From the NCBI RefSeq assembly GCF_000430785.1, contig NZ_AUMR01000049.1, forward strand, positions 1 through 49,148: a DNA stretch of 49,148 bases, in the 5' to 3' direction. Below the pieces are notes generated by a model. It was not told the origin of the DNA, searched no databases, and saw only the letters and a list, made by a program, of their open reading frames with translations. How positions within the stretch are numbered: position 1 is the stretch's first letter; every line of letters begins with the position of its first letter. Below, one piece after another: positions 41,332-48,778 of the stretch. The translations under genes and the position numbers were made by a program. The DNA comes from Ectobacillus panaciterrae DSM 19096. GTDB lineage: Bacteria > Bacillota > Bacilli > Bacillales > Bacillaceae_G.

Positions 41332-42452
41332 TAAATATTTCCTCGACGCTCTTGTTCACGTTCAATGGATTCAAATAGTGCTTTGAAGTTTCCATCGCCA
41401 AAGCCGAGTGCGCCTTTGCGTTGAATGATTTCAATGAACAGGGTCGGACGGTCCACGATTGGCTTGGTGAAAATTTGTAATAAATAGCCTTCATCATCAC
41501 GATCAACCAGAATATTAAGCTCTTGAAGCTTTTTCAGATCTTCATCGATTTCTCCTACTCGATCGGTCAGCTCTTCATAATAAGCAGCAGGTGTATGAAG
41601 GAATTCTACGTCATTTGCTTTCAGTGCACTAACAGTTGCCACAATGTCATTCGTCAGGAGAGCTAAATGTTGGACACCGGCCCCCTTGTAGAAATCCAGA
41701 TATTCTTGAATTTGCGATTTCCGTTTTCCATCCGCAGGTTCATTAATCGGGAACTTGATGCGTCCTGTTCCATTCATCATAACTTTAGACATGAGGGCTG
41801 AATATTCCGTTGAAATATTCTCATCGTCAAAGTGTTTCAGCACATTAAAGCCAAATACTTTTTCATAATATGTGGTCCATTCATCCATACTTTCTACATT
41901 TCCTACAATATGGTCGATTCCGACAAGACCTGTAGATGAATGAACGCCCTCAAACGCATATGGCTCATATCCCGGGAGAAAGGCTCCCTTATAGTCTACT
42001 GTTTCAATCAGCGTATGGATGGTATCTCCATAAGTGCCGATGACCGCTTTCTTAACAAGGCCGTTTTCATCGCTTTCAGTCCATGGCTTGCGAATCGCGA
42101 TGCCGCCTCTCTCTACCGCTCCTTTATACGCTTCTTCCACATTGGACACTTTCAGCGCAATGTCTTTCGCTCCTTCGCCATGCAGTTTCACAAATGAAGC
42201 AACATCCGTACTATCTTCAAGGGCGCCAGTAACAACGAGACGAATCGCCCCCTGCTCAAGAACATAAGAAATACGATCACGGCAGCCTGTTTCCAGTCCT
42301 CGATAGGCTTTAACTTTAAAACCGAACGCCTTGGAATAATAATAAGCAGCCTGTTTTGCATTCCCTACATACAGCTCCACATGGTGAATATTCTGTACAG
42401 GGAAAATTTCTTCTTTCTGTTGTTTTTTTGATTCTACTAGGTTTTTAGACAT
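41331..42452 (-). CDS. hppD: 4-hydroxyphenylpyruvate dioxygenase
   Basis: 373 residues, two vicinal oxygen chelate domains. It turns 4-hydroxyphenylpyruvate into homogentisate. Ligands and landmarks: IHHVELYVGNAKQAAYYYSK at the start, GIDHIVGNVESMDEWTTYYE (first His of the active domain), GVQHLALLTNDIVATVSAL (second His) and PTLFIEIIQRKGALGFGDGN (Glu). TGGAGG precedes the ATG. First gene of a five-gene operon: hppD, FAH, aminotransferase, hmgA, flavin reductase. Confidence 0.95.
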   Translation of the reverse strand: MSKNLVESKKQQKEEIFPVQNIHHVELYVGNAKQAAYYYSKAFGFKVKAYRGLETGCRDRISYVLEQGAIRLVVTGALEDSTDVASFVKLHGEGAKDIALKVSNVEEAYKGAVERGGIAIRKPWTESDENGLVKKAVIGTYGDTIHTLIETVDYKGAFLPGYEPYAFEGVHSSTGLVGIDHIVGNVESMDEWTTYYEKVFGFNVLKHFDDENISTEYSALMSKVMMNGTGRIKFPINEPADGKRKSQIQEYLDFYKGAGVQHLALLTNDIVATVSALKANDVEFLHTPAAYYEELTDRVGEIDEDLKKLQELNILVDRDDEGYLLQIFTKPIVDRPTLFIEIIQRKGALGFGDGNFKALFESIEREQERRGNI

Positions 42453-42603
42453 TGAGATAACCTCCAGTTTTTTTGATTAACGAATAAAGTCATTCATACA
42501 AAAAAGAATTATAATTCGCAGAATCCTAATATTTTATTAAAATGTTATTTTTTTCTCGAAACGTCCTGTGCGTTGGAAAACTTCAACTGACGGAAGTTCT
42601 ACT

Positions 42604-42834
42604 TTATTTTTCTACCTCTATATGCTCTACAATGTTTGCAAGAAGTTCATCAACAGTATTACCGACAATATTTTTCCCATTAATTAAGGTAAATGGCTGT
42701 ACTAAACATTGACCGCAATAATTTAGACATCGATCCTCTACTACATCGACATTTGAAAGTTGTTTCAAGTGATCTTTTAACTCGTATAAATCTTCTTCAG
42801 AATTACCAGGACAAAACTTAGCAATAAACTCCAT
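42604..42834 (-). CDS. yuzB: YuzB-family protein (DUF1450)
   Basis: 76 residues. FCPGNSEEDLYELKDHLKQL, then VEDRCLNYCGQCLVQPFTLI and NGKNIVGNTVDELLANIVEH. The conserved Cys (FCP and CLNYCGQC) suggest a small thioredoxin-like ferredoxin fold that could bind a 2Fe-2S cluster. The family is common in Bacillus with no fixed role. AAAGGAGGTG precedes the ATG. It is upstream of hppD on the same strand with a 150-bp gap, so probably a separate unit. Confidence 0.85.
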   Translation of the reverse strand: MEFIAKFCPGNSEEDLYELKDHLKQLSNVDVVEDRCLNYCGQCLVQPFTLINGKNIVGNTVDELLANIVEHIEVEK

Positions 42835-43002
42835 TTTGACACCTCCTTTACACTAATATTTTAGAAATACTATTTGGGGTGATTTTACATTCGATTTTGA
42901 ATATTACGCAAGAACATGCATAAACACAAACACGCTTTAACGCAGTGAACGTTACCTCTTTTACAGGATAAAGACGTCTATGTAAGCGTTATTAAAAAAT
43001 AC

Positions 43003-43036
43003 ATTCGTTTCATAGCGTGGAAATGTAACATCAGCA
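43003..43036 (-). pseudogene. Relic of a HisC-like aminotransferase
   Basis: On the minus strand it reads ADVTFPRYETNV, identical to residues in the aminotransferase at 39259, and 20 bases (CGTGGAAATGTAACATCAGC) are shared with about 39993-40012. The flanks have no similarity. A small fragment left by a duplication or rearrangement. Confidence 0.5.
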
Positions 43037-43213
43037 AACTTAAGGAAAGTAACCACATTTTTACGGCACAGGAGTTAAGTGAATAATCCGATAATTAAAT
43101 GATAGAATATTAACGATTAAATTTACATAAAAAAACGAACGTATTTTTGTTTTTCATTATTCATTTTGAATAAAAATAGGATTATACTCCTTCATTTTGA
43201 AAGTAGGGATTTT

Positions 43214-43342
43214 ATGAATCAATTGGACATTAGCTTGCTGGAGCCTACAAATAGACGAATGTATGACTGTGAGCAAATTATCAAAGAAATTATGTCATGT
43301 TCACATAATGTAACTCGGAAGTTCTGCCGTTCAAAAAAGTAA
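43214..43342 (+). CDS. Short ORF running through dif-like site I
   Basis: 42 codons: MNQLDISLLEPTNRRMYDCE, then QIIKEIMSCSHNVTRKFCRS and KK. The second half is encoded by the dif-like site and the following hairpin. The first 25 codons look protein-like and may be the 5' end of a gene cut off at the site. The ribosome binding site is weak (AGGGA). Confidence 0.3.
   Translation: MNQLDISLLEPTNRRMYDCEQIIKEIMSCSHNVTRKFCRSKK
43298..43322 (-). other. Shortened dif-like site I
   Basis: TGTTCACATAA, then TGT, then AACTCGGAAGT: both outer arms are recognisable, but about three central bases are missing. Probably inactive. Confidence 0.45.
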
Positions 43343-43357
43343 ACATTTTTGAACGGC
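43326..43357. terminator. Hairpin after dif-like site I
   Basis: GCCGTTCAAAAA and TTTTTGAACGGC, perfect 12-bp stem with an 8-base loop, no long T run outside. Confidence 0.5.
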
Positions 43358-43374
43358 TCAATATACTGGTTTTA

Positions 43375-43563
43375 CTATATAAATACAATTTATAAGTTCG
43401 ACATTTCCATGTGCTATGTGCAACCAAAAGGGAGTATGGTATGCTTCTTCTCTCCGGTTTCCCCTTGCATGAACCAAAGGCTTGAGCGCTTCTGCACTTA
43501 GTCGGATGCTCTCTCCCCCTAAAAGAAAAGTTTTTATGTCGATTTTTTTAGTTGCATTTATAG
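43375..43563. repeat. MITE-like dispersed element, copy 2
   Basis: About 189 bp with ends CTATATAAATACAA and TTGCATTTATAG (imperfect terminal inverted repeats). The interior matches copy 1 at 28695-28869 in TTCGACAT, CGCTTCT and GTCGGATGCTCTCTCCCC. No coding capacity. Confidence 0.55.
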
Positions 43564-43689
43564 AATCCATAAAGTCACTGTAAGATTATCTAACAATAAG
43601 CCTGTTAAAAAATTAAAATAAGCTTATACTGATATAGATATTTTTATTTTGACTTGAATAAAAATTAAACTTAAAGAGGGATAGTAAAA

Positions 43690-44202
43690 ATGATTAGACG
43701 TATTCAAGAAAAGGATTTAAACGATATTTTAGAAATTTATAATGATGCAATAGTAAATACTACGGCTGTTTATGACTATACACCACACACAATTGAAGAT
43801 AGAAGATTATGGTATAAACAGAAAATAGAAGGTGGATATCCTGTTCTAGTGTTTGAGGAAAATCATAAGATAATTGGCTTTGCCACTTTTGGACCGTTTA
43901 GAGCGTGGCCGGCATATAAATATACAATTGAACACTCAGTTTATGTGCATAAAGATTATAGAAAAAACGGTATTGGGACCACATTGTTAAAAGAAATAAT
44001 AAGAATTGCCAATGAACAAAAATATGCTACGCTTGTTGCTGGAATTGATGCTGCTAATGAAAAAAGTATAAAAGTACATGAGCGATTAGGTTTTACTTAT
44101 TCAGGAACAATAAAAAAAGCAGGATTTAAATTCGGTAAGTGGCTTGACCTTGCTTTTTATCAACTGGATCTTAATGGTCCTGAAAGACCAACAGAAGGGT
44201 AA
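43690..44202 (+). CDS. Pat/YwnH-like GNAT acetyltransferase
   Basis: 170 residues. Phosphinothricin/methionine-sulfoximine acetyltransferase-like GNAT: DLNDILEIYNDAIVNTTAVY, then IIGFATFGPFRAWPAYKYTI, EHSVYVHKDYRKNGIGTTLL (acetyl-CoA loop R-K-N-G-I-G) and VAGIDAANEKSIKVHERLGF. Members acetylate glutamate-analogue inhibitors such as methionine sulfoximine. AAAGAGGG precedes the ATG. Low GC; it lies next to the MITE-like element, in accessory DNA. Confidence 0.88.
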   Translation: MIRRIQEKDLNDILEIYNDAIVNTTAVYDYTPHTIEDRRLWYKQKIEGGYPVLVFEENHKIIGFATFGPFRAWPAYKYTIEHSVYVHKDYRKNGIGTTLLKEIIRIANEQKYATLVAGIDAANEKSIKVHERLGFTYSGTIKKAGFKFGKWLDLAFYQLDLNGPERPTEG

Positions 44203-44408
44203 AGATCATAACTTAAGGATATTAAAAACAAATGTGGTGAATTAAATAATGCAGTTCTTTTGGTTTTGTCTGGTTATTTCCCTGATTCCCCTTTTCAGCA
44301 GAGAAATGTGGAGAACAACTACTACATATACACAATCCCATTCAGGAAAAAGGCTTTTTTGAAGTAAAGGTCCATCGTTTTTATATAACAGCTGCACGCT
44401 AGATAAAA

Positions 44409-44438
44409 CAAACCCTCCTGCTTCTGCAGGAGGGTTTG
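44409..44438 (-). terminator. Terminator of the BI-1-like gene
   Basis: CAAACCCTCCTGC / GCAGGAGGGTTTG perfect 13-bp stem next to the stop codon, T-rich on both sides. Confidence 0.9.
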
Positions 44439-44442
44439 TTGT

Positions 44443-45174
44443 TTAATCATTTCTCGCAAAATACGAAACAAATCGAAGAATCTCAAGATACAGCCACACC
44501 AGTGTAAGCATTAAGCCGAGCGCACCGTACCATTCCATATACTTCGGCGCACCGGAACGCGCACCGTTTTCGATAAAATCAAAATCGAGCACGAGATTCA
44601 GGGATGCGATCACGATAACTACAGCACTTACAATGATTGCAATCGTTCCGCCGTCATGCAGAAACGGAACCGCTACGCCGAACAATTGAAGTACCGCAAC
44701 CACCAGATACATTAGGACTACGCCTAAAGTAGCAGATAATACGCCCATGCGGAATTTATCAGTCACTTTAATAATGCGCGTTGCATACAACAACAGCATT
44801 GCAAACAAGATGGACACGGTAAGCAGAACAGCTTGCAGTACGACTTGATCACCGAAGCGCTGCATATACATCGCAGAAATCGTGCCTAGCACAATTCCTT
44901 CCACCGCTGCATAAACCGGTGCTGTGACTGGAGAAATCTTCGGCACGAACGTTGTGATGAAAGCGGTGAGCGCTGCGATAATGAGAGCGCCAATCATCAC
45001 AGCTATGTTCATTTTATTTTGCATGACCTGCATGTACGCATAGACTGACGTGCCAAGCAATAAAATCAGCATGATAAACGTTTTACCGACCGTACCGCCG
45101 ACAGTCATCGCAGAAGCGCTTGCCGGCGCTTTGCGGAATGCATCTTCTTTTAACATTGGATTGTTTGTTCTCAT
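44443..45174 (-). CDS. Bax inhibitor-1/YccA-like membrane protein
   Basis: 243 residues, seven hydrophobic segments. After a short cytosolic N-terminus (LKEDAFRKAPASASAMTVGG), helices include FIMLILLLGTSVYAYMQVMQ, IGALIIAALTAFITTFVP and VYAAVEGIVLGTISAMYMQR. Later LVLDFDFIENGARSGAPKYM appears, the conserved D-F-x-x-I-x-x-G segment of this family, and EWYGALGLMLTLVWLYLEIL. Members of the BI-1 superfamily include calcium-leak channels such as YetJ; function here is inferred only. The ATG at 45174 is preceded by AGGAGGTG. Confidence 0.85.
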   Translation of the reverse strand: MRTNNPMLKEDAFRKAPASASAMTVGGTVGKTFIMLILLLGTSVYAYMQVMQNKMNIAVMIGALIIAALTAFITTFVPKISPVTAPVYAAVEGIVLGTISAMYMQRFGDQVVLQAVLLTVSILFAMLLLYATRIIKVTDKFRMGVLSATLGVVLMYLVVAVLQLFGVAVPFLHDGGTIAIIVSAVVIVIASLNLVLDFDFIENGARSGAPKYMEWYGALGLMLTLVWLYLEILRFVSYFARND

Positions 45175-45246
45175 CCAATCCACCTCCTGAAAGGTTATTA
45201 TTACCATTTTAACGGGTTTTTGTCCCTAATTCAATTATATGCGCAT

Positions 45247-47139
45247 TTACGCTTTCAATCCTTCCACAATTTCAGAAAGTTCGCCCCAGCGCTCAATGGC
45301 CTGTTCGAGCGCTTCTTCCGTTTGCTGCTGCTCATCTGTAAGCTTCTGGGCGCGTTCAAAATCAGAACCAACGTTCTCGAGCTCTCCCGCAATTGTCTCC
45401 AGTTTTTCTTCAAGCTCAGCTATTTTTTCTTCAATTGTATCCCACTCGCGCTGTTCATGATAAGAAAGCTTGCGTTTTTTCTGCTTTGGCTGCTCTTCCG
45501 CTTTCTTTTCTTTTACCGTTTCAGCTTTTTGCAGCGCTTCCGTTTGTTTCTTTTCGTCCAAATAGTCCGTGTAGCTGCCGAAGAACACGCGTACATGTCC
45601 GTTTCCGTCAAATATGAACAGCTCTTCCGCTGTTTTATCGAGGAAGTAGCGATCATGCGACACCGTAATGACCACGCCAGGGAAGTCTTCCAAATAATCT
45701 TCAAGCACAGTCAATGTTTGTGTATCTAAATCATTCGTCGGCTCGTCCAACAGCAGTACATTCGGCTCGTCCATTAAAATGCGAAGCAAGTATAACCTTC
45801 TTCTTTCTCCGCCGGACAGCTTGCCGATCGGCGTGCCGTGCGTGCTCGGAGGAAATAGGAATCTCTCCAGCATTTGCGAAGCGCTGATTACTTTCCCATC
45901 CAGCGTATGAATGACCTCTGCGCCCTCTTTGATATATTCAATCATGCGCTGATTCAAGTTCATATCTTCATTTTCTTGCGTGTAGTACGCAACCTTCACT
46001 GTTTGTCCAACCTCAATCTCACCGCTGTCCGGCATGAGTTTGCCAGTCAGCATATTTAACAGTGTGGACTTTCCGCTTCCGTTTGCGCCGATAATACCGA
46101 TTCGGTCGCCAGGCTTCACGATATAGCTGAAATGATCCAGCACGACTTTATCGCCGAATACTTTTGTTACGTCTTTCAGCTCCAGCACCTTTTTGCCGAG
46201 ACGACTGCCGCCAATGGAAATGTCAACCTGCTGTTTCGCTGCCGGTCCTTCTTTTTTATCCAATTCTTCAAAGCGCTGAATACGCGCCTTTTGCTTCGTC
46301 GTACGCGCTTTCGCTCCGCGGCGGATCCATGCAAGCTCGCGGCGGTATAAATTTTGACGTTTCTCTTCCTGTGCAATCTCCATTTCTTCCCGCATCGCTT
46401 TCGCCTCTAGAAAAGCACCGTAGTTTCCTTCATAGCTGTAGAGTTTGCCGTTATCAAGCTCTAAAATGCGGTTTGTCACTCTGTCCAAGAAATAACGATC
46501 ATGCGTTACCAATAGCAAGGAGCCTGTATAGCGCGATAAATATTCCTCCAGCCACTCGACGGTTTCGTGGTCCAAATGGTTCGTCGGCTCATCTAAAATG
46601 AGAAGATCCGGCGTTTGAATAAAGCACTGCGCCATTGCGACGCGCTTTTTTTGCCCGCCCGAGAGCGCTCCTACCTTCGCTGTGAAATCCGTAATCCCCA
46701 ATTTTGTCAACAGCGCTTTTGCGTTTGCGTTCGCTTCCCATGCATTCATCGCATCCATGCGCTGCTGTAATGCGAATAAGGTTTTTTGGATGGATTCATT
46801 TGCCGAATCTTTCTCCAGCTGCAATAAAACCGTTTCATATTCGCGTAGCAAGCGAATGAGCGGTGTGTCGCCGAAGAATACTTGCTCCAACACTGTCAAG
46901 CCTTCATCAAACTGCGGCTGCTGTGACAAATAGCTAATCGTATAACCGCGCGTATGGCTTATTTCGCCAGCATCAGCCTGCTCTAAGCCAGCAATAATTT
47001 TTAACATCGTTGATTTTCCTGTTCCATTGACGCCGATTACACCTACATGCTGTCCTTCTGTAATACTGAAAGTCAAATCTGTAAATAACGGTTTTTCTCC
47101 GTATGATTTTGTTAAGTTTTCTACTTGTAACATTTTCAT
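45247..47139 (-). CDS. yfmR: ABC-F ATPase, Uup/YfmR type
   Basis: 630 residues, two ABC domains and no membrane part. Walker A GVNGTGKST and GANGSGKST; signatures LSGGQKKR and LSGGERRR; Walker B LLILDEPTNHLD and LLLDEPTNDLD. The linker between domains carries the charged ABC-F P-site tRNA interaction region (RRGAKARTTKQKARIQRFEE). The C-terminal coiled coil (about 545-630) is that of Uup/YfmR proteins, which relieve stalled ribosomes. The ATG overlaps the ypgQ stop (ATGA), so the genes are coupled. Confidence 0.9.
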   Translation of the reverse strand: MKMLQVENLTKSYGEKPLFTDLTFSITEGQHVGVIGVNGTGKSTMLKIIAGLEQADAGEISHTRGYTISYLSQQPQFDEGLTVLEQVFFGDTPLIRLLREYETVLLQLEKDSANESIQKTLFALQQRMDAMNAWEANANAKALLTKLGITDFTAKVGALSGGQKKRVAMAQCFIQTPDLLILDEPTNHLDHETVEWLEEYLSRYTGSLLLVTHDRYFLDRVTNRILELDNGKLYSYEGNYGAFLEAKAMREEMEIAQEEKRQNLYRRELAWIRRGAKARTTKQKARIQRFEELDKKEGPAAKQQVDISIGGSRLGKKVLELKDVTKVFGDKVVLDHFSYIVKPGDRIGIIGANGSGKSTLLNMLTGKLMPDSGEIEVGQTVKVAYYTQENEDMNLNQRMIEYIKEGAEVIHTLDGKVISASQMLERFLFPPSTHGTPIGKLSGGERRRLYLLRILMDEPNVLLLDEPTNDLDTQTLTVLEDYLEDFPGVVITVSHDRYFLDKTAEELFIFDGNGHVRVFFGSYTDYLDEKKQTEALQKAETVKEKKAEEQPKQKKRKLSYHEQREWDTIEEKIAELEEKLETIAGELENVGSDFERAQKLTDEQQQTEEALEQAIERWGELSEIVEGLKA

Positions 47140-47777
47140 GCTTTGGCATTCCACTCTTTCATAAATTGTTGAATGAATTCTTCCATATAAGCATGGCGTT
47201 CTCCTGCCATGTGCTTTGCCGTTTCTGTGTTCATTAAATCTTTCAGCTTTAACAGCTTTTCATAAAAATGATTTAAGGAAGGGTCATTCGCGCGGCGGTA
47301 TTGCTCCTTCGTCATAGATTCGCGCGGCGGAATATTTGGATCGTACATCAAACGTCCCTTGGCGCCTCCGTATGCAAAAGTACGCGCTATACCAATTGCT
47401 CCGATAGCATCCAAACGGTCTGCATCCTGTACAATCTTTCCCTCTAGCGTCTCCACATTGCCGCCGTGCCCGCCTTTAAAGGACATGTTCATAATGATAT
47501 GGAGGATATGACGAACGTCGTCTTCTTTTACCGCAAGCTTTATAAGCCAGTCCTGTACGCGTTTCAGTCCCGCCTCTTCGCTTTCGTTGAGCTTTTCATC
47601 CGCTACATCATGCAAAAGCGCTGCCATCTCAATGATAAAACGGTCGCCGCCTTCTTTTTCACTGATTGCGATTGCTAATTTATGTACGCGTTCAATATGA
47701 TACCAGTCGTGTCCGCTGGCATCGTTTCCTAAAAAATCTTTTACAAAAATAATGGTTTTTTCAATATTTGTTTTCAT
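47136..47777 (-). CDS. ypgQ: HD-domain phosphohydrolase, YpgQ/YedJ-like
   Basis: 213 residues. HD ligands: GHDWYHIERVHKLAIAIS, then MAALLHDVADEKLNE (H-D) and the distal Asp in EGKIVQDADRLDAIGAIGIA. The GIARTFAYGGAKGRLMYDPN segment is typical for the YpgQ/YedJ group, which acts on nucleoside triphosphates. The ATG at 47777 is preferred over a GTG three codons earlier. First gene of a pair with yfmR. Confidence 0.88.
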   Translation of the reverse strand: MKTNIEKTIIFVKDFLGNDASGHDWYHIERVHKLAIAISEKEGGDRFIIEMAALLHDVADEKLNESEEAGLKRVQDWLIKLAVKEDDVRHILHIIMNMSFKGGHGGNVETLEGKIVQDADRLDAIGAIGIARTFAYGGAKGRLMYDPNIPPRESMTKEQYRRANDPSLNHFYEKLLKLKDLMNTETAKHMAGERHAYMEEFIQQFMKEWNAKA

Positions 47778-47983
47778 ATTCTTCACCCAGTTTCTTATTG
47801 TACCATGAACCGTATCGCCATCACATCTTTTCTGGTCTGCCTGTATATATTGAAGAGTAGCAAGTGCCGCTCCTTATCATACTTTTGTGTGAGAAAAGCT
47901 GCTACCGGCGGCGGATGCCGGCACTCTACAAATCCTATACACTAACAGTAAGAGAAAATCACGAACGATAAAGGAGAATCCAT

Positions 47984-48144
47984 ATGCCACATTATATTTG
48001 CACCGCATGCGGTGTTCAATATTCAAAAAGCGCACATACACCTGCTCATTGTACAATTTGCAGCGAAGAACGACAGTATGTTAATCCTAATGGTCAAGCA
48101 TGAACGACGTTAGAAGAAATGAGACAAAGTCAAGTGTTCAAAAA
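47984..48144 (+). pseudogene. N-terminal remnant of an MBL-fold hydrolase
   Basis: After a good AAAGGAG site the ATG opens MPHYICTACGVQYSKSAHTP, then HCTICSEERQYVNPNGQA and TGA. Reading through, TTLEEMRQS continues in frame. The family normally has a Trp (TGG) at the TGA position, so a point mutation made a stop. The paired Cys (CTAC, CTIC) form the zinc-ribbon start seen in some Bacillus metallo-beta-lactamase-fold proteins. The hydrolase domain itself is absent. Confidence 0.65.
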
Positions 48145-48190
48145 CGACATAAGTGTTCAAAATTATAGTTTTTGCTAAGACAAACAAAAA

Positions 48191-48214
48191 AAGCCTGTTC
48201 AATTTAACAGGCTT
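48191..48214 (-). terminator. Terminator beyond dif-like site J
   Basis: AAGCCTGTT / AACAGGCTT, followed on the minus strand by seven T. It ends exactly where the XerD-side arm of site J begins and serves the SPW gene. Confidence 0.75.
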
Positions 48215-48241
48215 CTTAACATAATCCAGATTATCAGTAAT
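48214..48241 (-). other. dif-like site J
   Basis: TCTTAACATAA, centre TCCAGA, TTATCAGTAAT. 51 bp after the SPW-protein stop codon. Confidence 0.5.
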
Positions 48242-48291
48242 TAGCATGTACAGTAATCTAAATCTCAAAGATATACTTGAACATGCATTTC

Positions 48292-48639
48292 TTAATCTAC
48301 GGCTGTTGGTTTAGATTTGGAGTTGGAATTGGACCCTAGATTCAATAAGCTAAATATGACAGTAATCAAACCAAGGATTACACTTGACCAAACCTCTCCT
48401 TTTGTTAATGAAAAGATAAATGGGAAAATAACAAACCAGACACCAGTAATGACTGAGACCCAGTTTTGCCACGAACCCCAACCAGGTTTGTTATAACCTC
48501 CAAATGATACGATAAGCTGAATGGCTCCGAAAACTACACTTGACCAAACGGCTCCTGATTGGTCTGAAAAGCCAACAACCCAAGGTGCGATAATAAACCA
48601 GATACCGATTAATGCATTTAACGTACTTCTTGTTTTCAT
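48292..48639 (-). CDS. SPW-repeat membrane protein
   Basis: 115 residues with four hydrophobic segments in two repeats: LNALIGIWFIIAPWVVGFSD and WVSVITGVWFVIFPFIFSLT, each followed by a W-S-S-V-x-x-G helix. This is the SPW repeat (PF03779) pattern of small membrane proteins of unknown role. AAGGAGGTG precedes the ATG. Single gene, followed by dif-like site J and a terminator. Confidence 0.88.
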   Translation of the reverse strand: MKTRSTLNALIGIWFIIAPWVVGFSDQSGAVWSSVVFGAIQLIVSFGGYNKPGWGSWQNWVSVITGVWFVIFPFIFSLTKGEVWSSVILGLITVIFSLLNLGSNSNSKSKPTAVD

Positions 48640-48778
48640 GAGTGCACCTCCTTAAAGTTTACGAAATCTTTAACAATTTCGTTATTGAATTATATGATTA
48701 TAAATCATGAATATTAACCAAATTAACTAAAAAGATAAGACAAGTGGCTATTACTACCGGCCTTAATTTTATGGCCTT

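Larger units (their letters stand above)
42835..43689. other. Accessory non-coding stretch of scars and repeats
   Basis: Contains a relic of an aminotransferase gene, a 42-codon ORF across dif-like site I, a hairpin and MITE-like copy 2. No intact gene of normal size. Confidence 0.5.

Noticed and set aside
44249-44362. 37-codon + strand ORF beginning MQFFWFCLVISLIPLFS
   Set aside because: Hydrophobic start but weak ribosome binding site and no recognisable continuation; could be chance in a 240-bp gap.
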